Part shown: positions 16,942-25,815 of the stretch, one piece after another
Numbering within the stretch: the first letter of the stretch is position 1
How the letters are laid out: each line of letters opens with the position of its first letter
DNA from: Verrucomicrobiota bacterium
GTDB lineage: Bacteria > Verrucomicrobiota > Verrucomicrobiia > Limisphaerales > SIBE01
Length of the DNA stretch: 41,542 nt
Reading direction: 5' to 3'
NCBI GenBank assembly: GCA_016871515.1
Contig: VHDE01000045.1
Span: 1-41,542, forward strand
Position numbers and translations under genes: made by a program
Notes under the pieces: generated by a model
The model's database searches: none
What the model saw: only the letters and a program-made list of their open reading frames with translations
What the model was told of the DNA's origin: nothing

Positions 16942-19788
16942 TTACTGTCGGATGCGTCCGAACAGCTGAGTCGCGCTCGGCGTGAACGTATACGGGCTGG
17001 TGGCACCCGGCACGGCCTGCCAAGGTCCGGTAATGGCTGCCGCTGCCTCCAACGTGCCGCCGCCGGTCCACTCCACGGTGATCTTGCCGTCGGCCGCCCT
17101 GCTGATCTTGCTAAACTTGGGGGCTTCGGTCGGCAACGCGCCGTTGAAGTCCCAATAAGCGGTCAGATTTGCGCTCGCGCTCAGGCTCGACGGAGTCTCT
17201 TTCGCAGCGAGCTTCTTGATGTCGGCTTCGGTTAGAGCCGATCCGAACACAGCGAAATCATCTTGGAGTCCGTGGAAGTTGTTCGCTGTGCCGGTGTTTG
17301 GCCCGCCACCTTGCGCGCCGAGCCAGATGCGCGCGAAGTCGGTCGGAAGCGCGAACTCGTTGTCGCCCTCGACGAGAATCTTGCCGTTAATCCAGATTTG
17401 CTTGTGGCCGGCATTTTTCACAAACGCGAAGTGATGCCAGTTGTTCGTCCACCAGGAAATATCGCCGCTGTAATCGGGGAAATTGCTGATGTTTGAGCTA
17501 ATGCGCTGAGTGCCGCCTGCGCAGCAGCCGGAGGTATCGAAGTAAACGGTGTTATCACTCCAAGGTGTATGACCTTGGAAGCCGCGTTCACTGCCCGAGC
17601 TCGAAGGAGAGTCGGCCCAGAACGCGGAGTTGTTGGCGATGTCATATTTCTTCACCCAAAGGGCAAAGGTCATCTTGTCGCCCGCGGCGGCGGCGTTCAG
17701 GAAGCTCGCATCAGGAATAAGAACCGATTGCCCGCTTCCTCGGCCGAAATCGATGGCATAATCACCCGCGTTGCCCGTAACGCCACCTTTATCGGGTGTC
17801 AGATTGGCTGATCCGAGGATGAATGAGTCATAACCTTTGACCTTGTCTTTGACGGGTCCTTTGTACTCGGCCATCGAGAATGACCAATCCAAGGTCGCGG
17901 GTTGCCCGGCTGGATCGAGATAGCCGAGGGTTATCGTGTGGGTTGATTTGCTGGCGAACAATGTCGTCGGCTTGTATTCAATTGTCGCCAAGTTGCCTAC
18001 TTTGGTGACGGTTGGTTTCACTTCGGCACCGTCGATCTTCAGTGTGACATTGCTGGCAGTCCATGCCGTCTTGCCATCGCGATGAGCGATGGTGACCGGA
18101 GCGCCTGGTTTGACGTTGGCTGCGTTCGGTCCTGGGGACTGGGTGGTGTACGCGCCTTCGGCCGGGACCGCCAAGTCCTCAGCCGCAGAGATGAACAGGC
18201 CCGGAATGGGCAACAGTGACGCTGCGGGAGTCTTGTCGGTGGTTTTCCTCCAAGCTACTTGAGCAAAGTCTCCACCGCCGCCTTCCTTGTAAATGACACG
18301 GATGAAGTATTTCCTCCCAGCCACCAAGGCAATCGGCGTGGAAGTTGTGGCGGCGTCACCGGTCGAAGGTTCCATGAACGCGCCGCAGCAGCCGGTTTCT
18401 TCGGCTATCAGTGAAAGGTTTGCCTCCTTTTCGTCTGTGCTCAGGTATAATTGAGAGGCATCGTCGCTCCGAAGGAAGAAATCGTAGCTCGCCGACTCTG
18501 TGGGGGTGATGTATCCGTCGATCACGGCCCCATAGTTGTCGAGGCTGTCGGTCGGGAAGATGTCACGGCTGTTGAACGAATAGATGGCGCCGACCGCGGT
18601 CGGAGAATTTGGATAATTCGGATCGCCCAACAAATTGTCCACGGGTGTTCCGGTGATTCCCGTCCAGTACGCGAACCTGAGCACTCCGGTTCTGGTCAAG
18701 GTGTACGAATAGAAGAGACCTGAGCTACTCGCCGGCACTTCGTTCTTGGAGGTATCAGTGACCCCTTTGACTGTGACGGTGTAGGCGGTGGCGCCGGGCG
18801 TTTGTTTCGCGGTGGTGAGCGTGACCACTTTTTGGTTATAGCTCGCCGCCGTGACCGCAAGGCTCGGGCTGAGTGTATAATTTGCCGCGGCGTTCGCAGT
18901 GGCTGGATCGAGGTCCTCGGAAAAGGTGAGTATTACCTTGTCAAAACTCGAAGTGCTCGCAACGGACAACAGGGTCGGTTTCGTCACATCGACCGGGTCG
19001 GAACCGGCTTTGTACTCGTTCAGATTGCTGATACCGTCCTTGTCAAAGTCCTGAGCGGCATCGCTCGCGTTGTTTGGGTTAAAGCCATAGAACGTTTCGG
19101 CGGCATCGATGATACCATCGCCGTCGGTATCCGCCGGGACAGTGGTCGACCCGAAGTATTCAAGCTCGTTAATTTGATGCAGGGGCGCCGGCGTGTCATA
19201 GGCGATGTAGCGAATGTACAAGTAAGCTTGGGATGGAAAAGGCAGGGTGAACTTGACGACTTGGTTGCGGGCTGTCCAAGGAACGACCGAGTCGATGAAG
19301 CGATAAATGTCCGTATAAGTGACCCCGTCATTGGAACCTTGAATCGCCCAGTGTGTTGGGTCGCGTGTCGGTGTGTCGTTACCGGAAGTAACGGTGAAAT
19401 GCGTCAAACTGACGGCTTGACGGAACTTGACGGCGATCCACACCGGATTATCAGGCGTTGGATCGTCGCAGCACCATTTATCATTGCCGCCGCCGACCTT
19501 GTTGTCGAAGACGTTGAATGCATTCTCTCCGCCTTCGAAGTCCTGTTCGTGGCTGGAGTCGATTTCAGCCCAGTTCCACCTCGGGCTGGTGGCTGCCCCG
19601 AGGGCATCTTCGCCATCATTTTCGGGATCGGTGAGGTCGCCCTTAATGAGGTTGCCTGCCCCAGTGCCGAGTCTCTCAACCTTAACGTTTCGCGTCGTCG
19701 TCTGGGCCTGAAGGCCCAAGCTCAGCAAAGGCAACAATGCGAGGAGCGTCGCGTATCGCCAGCCAACTAATCTCATGAGGTTTTTCAT
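16942..19788 (-). CDS. Large secreted protein with F5/8-like, TSP3, PA14 and LamG domains
   Basis: Counting from the ATG at 19788 (948 aa), the signal peptide is MKNLMRLVGWRYATLLALLP with cleavage near LQA. In order there follow an F5/8 type C/discoidin-like domain (about 30-210, WCCDDPTPDNPVWIAVKF), thrombospondin type-3 calcium repeats (about 213-260, DTDGDGIIDAAE and DFDKDGISNLNEY) and an SbsA-type Ig-like domain (about 260-355). Then come a PA14 domain (about 360-535), another Ig-like stretch (540-640), a LamG/concanavalin-like domain (about 642-870) and a C-terminal beta-strand tail ending FGRIRQ. It is probably cell-surface or secreted and binds glycans. Adjacent cysteine pairs recur (WCCDD, ETGCCGAF, SGCCAGG). 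The frame extends upstream to 19938, but the internal ATG fits the signal peptide. A strong terminator follows. Confidence 0.88.
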   Translation of the reverse strand: MKNLMRLVGWRYATLLALLPLLSLGLQAQTTTRNVKVERLGTGAGNLIKGDLTDPENDGEDALGAATSPRWNWAEIDSSHEQDFEGGENAFNVFDNKVGGGNDKWCCDDPTPDNPVWIAVKFRQAVSLTHFTVTSGNDTPTRDPTHWAIQGSNDGVTYTDIYRFIDSVVPWTARNQVVKFTLPFPSQAYLYIRYIAYDTPAPLHQINELEYFGSTTVPADTDGDGIIDAAETFYGFNPNNASDAAQDFDKDGISNLNEYKAGSDPVDVTKPTLLSVASTSSFDKVILTFSEDLDPATANAAANYTLSPSLAVTAASYNQKVVTLTTAKQTPGATAYTVTVKGVTDTSKNEVPASSSGLFYSYTLTRTGVLRFAYWTGITGTPVDNLLGDPNYPNSPTAVGAIYSFNSRDIFPTDSLDNYGAVIDGYITPTESASYDFFLRSDDASQLYLSTDEKEANLSLIAEETGCCGAFMEPSTGDAATTSTPIALVAGRKYFIRVIYKEGGGGDFAQVAWRKTTDKTPAASLLPIPGLFISAAEDLAVPAEGAYTTQSPGPNAANVKPGAPVTIAHRDGKTAWTASNVTLKIDGAEVKPTVTKVGNLATIEYKPTTLFASKSTHTITLGYLDPAGQPATLDWSFSMAEYKGPVKDKVKGYDSFILGSANLTPDKGGVTGNAGDYAIDFGRGSGQSVLIPDASFLNAAAAGDKMTFALWVKKYDIANNSAFWADSPSSSGSERGFQGHTPWSDNTVYFDTSGCCAGGTQRISSNISNFPDYSGDISWWTNNWHHFAFVKNAGHKQIWINGKILVEGDNEFALPTDFARIWLGAQGGGPNTGTANNFHGLQDDFAVFGSALTEADIKKLAAKETPSSLSASANLTAYWDFNGALPTEAPKFSKISRAADGKITVEWTGGGTLEAAAAITGPWQAVPGATSPYTFTPSATQLFGRIRQ

Positions 19789-19933
19789 TTCGATTTGGTT
19801 TGTTGGTATCCGACCACTAGGACGGGAACACGTCGGCGGCACACCCGCGCCGCTAAGGAAACCGCGCTGAGGTCTGGGATCATGCGCGTTAGTAATGTCC
19901 TTTCGACGCGCCAAAGGCAACACAAATTCCCGC

Positions 19934-19950
19934 TTCAAAGTGCTTCAAAG
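19934..19950. promoter_or_regulatory. Operator-like motif TTCAAAGTGCTTCAAAG (copy 2)
   Basis: Identical to the 17-mer at 16748-16764. It lies in the divergent gap between the secreted PA14/LamG gene (start 19788) and mtnP (start 20026), about 146 bp upstream of the former. Confidence 0.35.
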
Positions 19951-19959
19951 TGACGTATC

Positions 19960-19989
19960 TTGACTTCCGCGCGGGCTGTAGAACAGAAT
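19960..19989 (+). promoter_or_regulatory. Possible sigma-70 type promoter of mtnP
   Basis: TTGACT at 19960-19965 and CAGAAT at 19984-19989 are separated by 18 bases and lie 37 bp before the mtnP ATG. The boxes are acceptable but not strong. Confidence 0.3.
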
Positions 19990-20025
19990 TCGACACTCGT
20001 GGCATTTGTTTAATCTCTTACGTTT

Positions 20026-20889
20026 ATGGCGAGTCATCGGATTGGAATTATCGGCGGAAGCGGACTCTACAACATTGAAGGGTTTACCAACCAGAAGTGG
20101 GTGGGCGTGCGGACCCCGTTCGGTGCGCCATCCGACGATTTGCTCACGGGCGAACTAGCTGGCCGCGAAGTTGTTTTCCTTCCGCGCCATGCACGTGGGC
20201 ATCGCATCCTGCCGAGCGAATTGAATCATCGCGCCAATATCTGGGCGATGAAGAAACTCGGTGTACGGTGGATCATTAGCGTTAGTGCCGTGGGGTCGCT
20301 CAAAGCCAAGTACAAACCGTGTGATATCGTAGTCATTGATCAGTTTGTGGATCGGACCAAACGTTCGCTTGAGCATACATTCTTTGGACAAGGAATTGTG
20401 GCGCATATTGCGTTTGCCGAGCCTTTGTGCCGGGAACTTCGGCAATTGTTGCTCAAGAGCGCTCGATCACTGCGAGTTCGAGTTCACGACGGCGGAAGCT
20501 ACGTCAATATGGAAGGCCCGGCCTTCAGCACGCGCGCGGAATCGCTGACCAATCACAGGTTGGGTTACGATGTCATCGGCATGACAAACCTCGGTGAAGC
20601 CAAGTGCGCTCGTGAGGCAGAGATCGCCTATGCGACGTTGGCGATGGTTACTGATTATGACTGTTGGAAAGAGGATGAGGCCCATGTGACGGTTGAGCTT
20701 GTCATCGCCAACTTGATGAAGAACGCGGCGACCGCCAAATGTCTGATCAAGGATATTCTGCCGCAAATCCCGACAACTCCGGACTGCTCGTGCCATCATG
20801 CTTTGAAAAACGCGATCCTTACGGATAAAGCGCGTTGGCCTGCGAAAACGAAAAGGAGACTGCAGCCCTTGCTCGATAAGTATCAGTGA
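20026..20889 (+). CDS. mtnP: S-methyl-5'-thioadenosine phosphorylase
   Basis: The enzyme splits methylthioadenosine with phosphate into adenine and methylthioribose-1-phosphate in methionine salvage. The family's N-terminal nucleoside-phosphorylase motif is GIIGGSGLY (residues 7-15). It is followed by VFLPRHARGHRILPSELNHRANI, the phosphate and subunit-contact motif, then YVNMEGPAFSTRAES, GMTNLGEAKCAREAEIAYA and VTDYDCWKEDEAHVTVE. Its 287-residue length is normal. MTAPs usually have PEAKLARE where this one has GEAKCARE, a mild deviation at the purine side. No other salvage gene is nearby. It converges on the exopolysaccharide cluster, with a palindrome in the gap. Confidence 0.93.
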   Translation: MASHRIGIIGGSGLYNIEGFTNQKWVGVRTPFGAPSDDLLTGELAGREVVFLPRHARGHRILPSELNHRANIWAMKKLGVRWIISVSAVGSLKAKYKPCDIVVIDQFVDRTKRSLEHTFFGQGIVAHIAFAEPLCRELRQLLLKSARSLRVRVHDGGSYVNMEGPAFSTRAESLTNHRLGYDVIGMTNLGEAKCAREAEIAYATLAMVTDYDCWKEDEAHVTVELVIANLMKNAATAKCLIKDILPQIPTTPDCSCHHALKNAILTDKARWPAKTKRRLQPLLDKYQ

Positions 20890-20923
20890 CGTCTGAAAAC
20901 ATTGGGGCAGTCCGCGATTGAAA

Positions 20924-20996
20924 GGGCGAACCTGCCGGTGACCCGACAGAAGCAATTGGCGATTCCTGGTTATCAGGCTCACCGGCAGGTTCGCCC
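20924..20996. repeat. Perfect 18-bp inverted repeat between convergent genes
   Basis: GGGCGAACCTGCCGGTGA (20924-20941) pairs exactly with TCACCGGCAGGTTCGCCC (20979-20996) across 37 bases. It lies in the 126-bp gap between mtnP and the tyrosine kinase gene, which point towards each other. It could help stop transcription from both sides, but there is no T-tract, and its form matches the other mobile-looking palindromes of the window. Confidence 0.75.
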
Positions 20997-21015
20997 TGCC
21001 GTAAAACTGCCTGAT

Positions 21016-23169
21016 TCAGTCCCCGTTGCGGCTCTTAGCAACAACAGTCCCTTTTTCTTTTCCGCCTCCACTTGTGTAATGGCTGGCGTAATAACGATTC
21101 TGATAATAGTAGTAAGAGTAGTAGTAAGAATCTTTGCCTTCGAAATCGATATCGTTCAGAACGACGCCCAAGATATGAATGCCGGCATTTTGGACGCGTT
21201 GAACGGATTTGCGCGCGTGTTCGCGACGAATTTTGTTAAACTTTGTCACAAAAACGACGCCGTCTGACATCGCCGAAATAATCAGCGGATCGCTGACTGC
21301 GGAAATGGGAGGACAATCCAAGATCACACGATCATAACAACCGCGCGCGGCCTGCAAGAACTCAACCATGCGTTTTGACCCGATCAATTCGGAAGGCGTA
21401 GACGGAACAGAGCCGCAACAGATGACCTCAAGATTGGGAATTTCTGTCTTATGGACAATCTTGTCCAATTGATCGACTTCCTCAGTTAAGTACGAAGAGA
21501 GGCCGGATGGGCTGTGAAGTTGATAGGCTTTGTGCACCGAGGGGCGTCGAAGGTCGGCATCGACCAGCAGCGTTTTTAACCCGGTCTGAGCGGTGACAAT
21601 GGCCAGATTCGATGCCACCAGCGACTTGCCTTCCGAAGGAATCGTGCTGGTGATGGCCAAAGTTCGGAATTTATCCGCTTTATGAGTGAGTGAGATTGTG
21701 GCGCGTATCGTGCGGAATCCCTCAGCGGCATTGGATTGAGGATGCTGATGAGATTGGAGATCGCGCTCCAAGACGCTGTTGGTTTTGATGTTTGGAATGT
21801 AACCGAGGAACGGCAGGCGCAAGTAAGTCTCCACGTCATCCTGACTCTTGATCGAGTCGTCAAGGTAGTTGACAAAGAACGCCAAGCCAAGAGCCACGCC
21901 GAGTCCACCCACCAAGCCCAGGAGGATGGTTAAAACAATACGAGGCTTGACCGATTTCAGAGGCAGATCGGCAGGATCGACAACGTGCATGTTGTTAATC
22001 TTGTTTTTGCTTGTCAGGTCCGTTTCCTTCATTGTCGCCAGGACCGTTTTGTAAAGCTCATCAGCAGACTGTGCGTCGCGCTTTAACACGTCGTATTGAA
22101 TGCGCAAATTGCGCAAGGCGATCTGCCTTTGTTCCTGCAAATCCACCTGTTTCTTGAGACTTTCCTCCTCGCCTTTTGCTATCGTGGCGTTCACGCGGAG
22201 CGAGTTAACTAATTCCTGGGCAGTCTGGCGCATGGATTCTTGGAGTGAAGTCACTTTTTCTTCGGCCGTCATGTAGTCAGGATGGCGTTTTCTATAGCGT
22301 TTTTTTAGTTCGGCGAACTCTGCCTCCGCCAAAGCCAGGTCGCCCCGCAATTGCTGAATCGCCGTGTTTTGCGCTACCTGAGGCAACGAATAGATGGATG
22401 TGCCGAGATCGATTTGAGCATCAACTTCGGCAACCACTCTTTCCGCTGCCACCGCTACGCTCTTGGCCAGAGTATGTTTGGCTTGGAAATCCTTGAGGGC
22501 TTGCAAGACGATGTTTTGGCTTTCCTCAAGCGAGACCATGTTATGCTCTTTAGAGTAGTGATGAAGCGCTTGCTCCGCTTTCTCGACCGCCTTTTTCTGA
22601 GATTCTGCCTCTCCTTCCAGGAGCTTCACGATGTCAATTGCTGCTTGCTTCTTTTGGAGGAGGTTTAATTCGATGAAGTTCGTCACCAGAGTATTGGCAA
22701 TTTGCTGAGCCCGCTTGGGGTCGGGATGTTCAACTTTGACATCGACTAACCGGCTCAAACGGATGGGCGCGATCTGAATGTCACCCGCGACAGATCGGGC
22801 TACATCCACGCTCTTAGCGTAGCGATCATCCTCGCGCAGTTTTAACTTGTTAACCACGGACTCAATTAAAGTCCGGCTCATCAGGTTTTTGTATTGCGTC
22901 TGGAGATAATCTTGTTCCTGTCGGCCGACGGCCAGTCCCTCAATCCGCAGAATATTGTCGTTCTCTTGATTGATCTGAATGCGGGCGGTTGCCTGATAAA
23001 TCGGTGTCGCCTTAAACAGATAAATCAAACTGAGGACGAATACAGAAATGAAGGCTGTAATGATGAGCCAGCGGCGCTCCAAGAGGACATGCCAATAATG
23101 GCGCAGATTAATCGTGTCTTCTTGGGCCAGCCCGCCCTGCTGTGGTTGCGAGGGATTGTCAAAGTCCAT
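21016..23169 (-). CDS. Wzc-like polysaccharide co-polymerase and tyrosine autokinase
   Basis: This is a 717-residue fusion of a Wzz chain-length domain with a BY-kinase. One transmembrane helix lies at about 33-53. A long periplasmic coiled-coil region with the GNVR-type domain follows (about 60-400), then a second helix at about 408-433 preceded by the proline motif DPADLPLKSVKPR. The cytoplasmic kinase has Walker A SEGKS (GKS at 514-516), Walker A' TLLVDADLRRPS (about 536-547) and Walker B VILDCPP (613-619). A C-terminal tyrosine cluster, YYYSYYYYQNRYYASHY, is the autophosphorylation site. Such proteins set chain length and drive export of capsular or exopolysaccharide. It is last in a three-gene cluster, 24 bp after the export protein gene. 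Confidence 0.93.
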   Translation of the reverse strand: MDFDNPSQPQQGGLAQEDTINLRHYWHVLLERRWLIITAFISVFVLSLIYLFKATPIYQATARIQINQENDNILRIEGLAVGRQEQDYLQTQYKNLMSRTLIESVVNKLKLREDDRYAKSVDVARSVAGDIQIAPIRLSRLVDVKVEHPDPKRAQQIANTLVTNFIELNLLQKKQAAIDIVKLLEGEAESQKKAVEKAEQALHHYSKEHNMVSLEESQNIVLQALKDFQAKHTLAKSVAVAAERVVAEVDAQIDLGTSIYSLPQVAQNTAIQQLRGDLALAEAEFAELKKRYRKRHPDYMTAEEKVTSLQESMRQTAQELVNSLRVNATIAKGEEESLKKQVDLQEQRQIALRNLRIQYDVLKRDAQSADELYKTVLATMKETDLTSKNKINNMHVVDPADLPLKSVKPRIVLTILLGLVGGLGVALGLAFFVNYLDDSIKSQDDVETYLRLPFLGYIPNIKTNSVLERDLQSHQHPQSNAAEGFRTIRATISLTHKADKFRTLAITSTIPSEGKSLVASNLAIVTAQTGLKTLLVDADLRRPSVHKAYQLHSPSGLSSYLTEEVDQLDKIVHKTEIPNLEVICCGSVPSTPSELIGSKRMVEFLQAARGCYDRVILDCPPISAVSDPLIISAMSDGVVFVTKFNKIRREHARKSVQRVQNAGIHILGVVLNDIDFEGKDSYYYSYYYYQNRYYASHYTSGGGKEKGTVVAKSRNGD

Positions 23170-23193
23170 AAATCGATTGCGACGCGGCTAGAA

Positions 23194-23787
23194 TCAAAAT
23201 GCAGTCTGTCCGACGTAAATTACGTCGCCAGCCTCGAGCCAGATTTTCTTTTTCGGATCGGTTTCTTTCTTGAGTTGCTCAAGTTTAAATTTGGTGACCT
23301 TTCCGTTCCTCGTGAACTCGATCTTATTTTCACTGCCTAGTTGGCCGATACCACCGGCTCTGGAAATTGCCTCAATTATGTCCATTCTCTCCGGGTTGGG
23401 AGGCAACTCAATCGCCCCCGCCTTAACCACGTAGCCAAGGACGGAGACTGCGCGCTGGCGGAAGTCCTTCACATTAACGCTGACTTCCGGATTAACCAGG
23501 AATTCCTCGTCGTACAATCGTTGCGCAATAAGTTGCGCCACCTCCGTTGTGGTTTTGCCAGCCACCTCGACGCTTTTGAGCAACGGATAAACGATCGTCC
23601 CGCCGGCTTCCACGCGGCAGATTCGGGTTAATTCCTTTTCGCCAAAAACTTCGATGGAGAGTGTGTCAGACGGAGCGACTTTTCGATCAGTGTCAGTGTC
23701 ATTGTCTGCGGCGATCGTAGTAAGCGCCAGGAGTAACAAGACGGAACAAAGCAATTGTCTTATCCAAAGCAACACGTTCGTTTTCAT
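23194..23787 (-). CDS. Wza/GumB-like polysaccharide export protein
   Basis: This is a small (197-residue) periplasmic/outer-membrane export protein. After a signal peptide (MKTNVLLWIRQLLCSVLLLL, cleavage near TIAA) comes the Poly_export domain (VAPSDTLSIEVFGEKELT, then VSVNVKDFRQRAVSVLGYV). One SLBB beta-grasp repeat follows (GAIELPPNPERMDIIEAISRAGG), and the protein ends WLEAGDVIYVGQ. It likely forms or caps the translocon through which polymer passes, together with the Wzc-like protein. It is short compared with E. coli Wza (about 380), as is common for such proteins in this phylum. ATG 23787 is preferred; a GTG at 23805 would overlap the upstream gene by 11 bases. Confidence 0.9.
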   Translation of the reverse strand: MKTNVLLWIRQLLCSVLLLLALTTIAADNDTDTDRKVAPSDTLSIEVFGEKELTRICRVEAGGTIVYPLLKSVEVAGKTTTEVAQLIAQRLYDEEFLVNPEVSVNVKDFRQRAVSVLGYVVKAGAIELPPNPERMDIIEAISRAGGIGQLGSENKIEFTRNGKVTKFKLEQLKKETDPKKKIWLEAGDVIYVGQTAF

Positions 23788-23794
23788 AACTCTG

Positions 23795-25129
23795 CTAGTA
23801 ACCAACCGATAGACCTAAGGTCACGCGATTCACATCGTACTCTTCCATTCCGGCCGTCCCGGATTTTATGCTGTCAAAGCTATATCCCAAGCGTGCAATT
23901 AACCACACTTGTATCTGATATTCCAGACTAAAATAAGCGGCGATATGGTCATAGCTGCGTTCGACTGAGGTGTCCGTCGTTTCGTAATCAAACATCCCGT
24001 AGCGTCCGCTTGCTGAAGCCCGCCACTTGCCGGCTGAACCAATCAACTGACTTAGCCCTCCGCTGATCACATTGGCTGTGTAGGATTCTTTGGCAAATTG
24101 AACCGACACGTCATGGAGCCGGGCGAATGACAAATAGGCAGACATTTTCTGCGTCAGTCGGTGGGTCAAACTAAGGTCAACCACCGGCGAACTGGGCGCA
24201 CCGGCGCCATCATCGAACTCACGCGTTTCGTACCCAACCTTCACGATCCCGCTGAGCTTTTCCGTGAAATTGCCTCGAGCGCCTAAGAATCCACCGACGA
24301 ATGACAACTCAGGAACCGATGGCGCGGTGAAGTTTGGCGTCGTCTCCGTCTGGCCGTAATAAACTTCGCCAAAGAAACTCGTTTTGGGAAACCCTTGGAA
24401 TGCGAACCCGGCCGTGCCGCGCCAGGTGTTGATATCATAATACCCAACACCTTCTTCGTAATCGGTCGACGAATATTGACCTTGGATATAGGCGGCGGTT
24501 TTCTCGCTGATCCGGTACCCCAGATTGTAACTGTGATAATGTGCGGTTTGATCGACATTTCGCTCTTCGAAGCTCGTTAGAACTTCCCCACCGCGGATTG
24601 GGCTGGCCGGGTCAGTTGGCGGCGGCGCCGCCGGCGCCGTCGGGGGCGCGGCGCCCTCGGTGGGGACAGGGGTGGCAGGCTGGCGTGGAACACTCGGCGG
24701 GCGTTCTTCCTGAACGATACCCATGGGGCTGGAGAGCAGGCTGAGGCTGTCATTTCCGAGCAACACGAGCCGTTGCCCCTGCAGCCTTCCTCCGAGAGCG
24801 AAGGAATGTTCTCCAGCATTCAAATGGTCCAACTTGCCGTAGAAACGCTGATTGAGCGTGTAATCAAACGCGACGAAATTTCGATATCCTTTTCCAATCT
24901 GGAGGTTGAGACCGGGACTGAGCGTCGTGACGAAGTCGTCTTTAGCAGCGGCACGTGAGAAGACGTTGTCGCTGTGCGTCTCGCTGATCCCGAACTGAGG
25001 CCGCAGGAAGAAGGGTTCCTTGCTGTAAACCAGAAGATCGCCTGGTTCAATAGCGTTCAAGGGGACTGATGCAGCCGACAGTCCGGTTACAATGGCTGTC
25101 AGCCTTTTGCATTGCTTGGGATTAAACAT
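23795..25129 (-). CDS. Outer-membrane beta-barrel protein of the polysaccharide cluster
   Basis: A 444-residue protein with a signal peptide (MFNPKQCKRLTAIVTGLSAASVPLNA). Many amphipathic strands with paired aromatic residues follow, for example FVAFDYTLNQRFYGKLDH and FFGEVYYGQTETTPNF. A proline/alanine-rich loop (PPTAPAAPPPTDPASP) lies near residue 165. The end is RVTLGLSVGY, an aromatic C-terminus as in BAM substrates. It resembles the outer-membrane barrels found next to Wza/Wzc genes (EpsL/BBP2-like), and may form the outer pore or scaffold. It is first in the operon, and its stop is 7 bases before the export-protein ATG. Glycosyltransferases are not nearby. Confidence 0.8.
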   Translation of the reverse strand: MFNPKQCKRLTAIVTGLSAASVPLNAIEPGDLLVYSKEPFFLRPQFGISETHSDNVFSRAAAKDDFVTTLSPGLNLQIGKGYRNFVAFDYTLNQRFYGKLDHLNAGEHSFALGGRLQGQRLVLLGNDSLSLLSSPMGIVQEERPPSVPRQPATPVPTEGAAPPTAPAAPPPTDPASPIRGGEVLTSFEERNVDQTAHYHSYNLGYRISEKTAAYIQGQYSSTDYEEGVGYYDINTWRGTAGFAFQGFPKTSFFGEVYYGQTETTPNFTAPSVPELSFVGGFLGARGNFTEKLSGIVKVGYETREFDDGAGAPSSPVVDLSLTHRLTQKMSAYLSFARLHDVSVQFAKESYTANVISGGLSQLIGSAGKWRASASGRYGMFDYETTDTSVERSYDHIAAYFSLEYQIQVWLIARLGYSFDSIKSGTAGMEEYDVNRVTLGLSVGY

Positions 25130-25521
25130 TTGTCATCCTTTTTGTAGGGAATCGTTAATATCCTCGCGAACAACTGATTGAATGAGGTGCTTCTAACCCA
25201 GCCGCACAGTCAGATCTGCGTCCATTACGGCTGTTTGTCTTGGATTTGCAAGACTTTTGCGCGGCGCTCGCGGCGCTTTGAACGAGGTTCGTACCCGCGC
25301 GGTCTATGCTATGCTCTGGGTGTTTTGGCAATTCTCGGAATGGGAGCGCGGACCGCCGAGTCCGAGGAAACGGCCGTTAAAACAAACGCAAAAAGCGCGG
25401 ACTTGGCGGTCCGCGATCCCGTAGGAGAATTGCTGCTGGCCAGCTGGCTGGCTGGCAAGAGATTGCCGAACTGACCTTGGGCAGAATGCGCTGTTATTTG
25501 GCAAGGTCTGAATGTTAGCTG
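25130..25521. other. Gap with a palindrome and no convincing gene
   Basis: A 98-codon + strand frame at 25178-25474 spans this stretch, but half of it is a translated inverted repeat and the rest is arginine-rich and unlike a protein family. I see no gene here other than the upstream region of the polysaccharide cluster. Confidence 0.45.
25343..25415. repeat. 18-bp inverted repeat with one mismatch
   Basis: CGCGGACCGCCGAGTCCG at 25347-25364 pairs with CGGACTTGGCGGTCCGCG at 25398-25415. The motif GGAGCGCGGAC-x-GCC-xx-GTCC starting at 25343 recurs inside the recQ coding region at 28519-28539. It looks like an interspersed palindromic repeat family. Confidence 0.6.
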
Positions 25522-25815
25522 TTAGGAGTTGATCCCTAGACCGCGACTGTTGAGCCGGTAGTCCGCGCTCCTGCTCATGAATCGACTGCCCCAAGCCAAG
25601 CCTGGCGTTCGCAGAGCGTTCAACGCTTCTTCTGAGGTCATGCCTTGACCCGCCTCCTCGGCCAGTTGCCGCCAGTGTTGCTTCCAGAACTCCCGTTCCA
25701 AAGGGGGAGGATCGTGCGGGCGATGGTGCGGGACTTTTTGGCCAACCAACAGCGCGATAAACCCATCCATGCGGAACGAATTGGTGGGGTGAACGAGGGT
25801 CACGCCTGCCAGCAC
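25522..25815 (-). CDS. Hypothetical protein or fragment, 97 aa
   Basis: I do not recognise the family. The middle is protein-like (FIALLVGQKVPHHRPHDPPP, then LEREFWKQHWRQLAEEAGQG and MTSEEALNALR). The last ~25 residues (SRFMSRSADYRLNSRGLGINS) look like translated non-coding DNA, so the original C-terminus may be lost. No signal peptide is present. It overlaps the degraded + strand fragment at 25761-26185, and only one of them can be real over the overlap. The start at 25815 is uncertain. Confidence 0.35.
   Translation of the reverse strand: MLAGVTLVHPTNSFRMDGFIALLVGQKVPHHRPHDPPPLEREFWKQHWRQLAEEAGQGMTSEEALNALRTPGLAWGSRFMSRSADYRLNSRGLGINS

Noticed and set aside
18802-19770. 322-codon + strand frame
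   Set aside because: It mirrors the secreted PA14/LamG gene, whose signal peptide, domains and terminator are clear. The mirror frame shows no family motifs.
25178-25474. 98-codon + strand frame
   Set aside because: About half is an inverted repeat and the remainder has no protein-like pattern.
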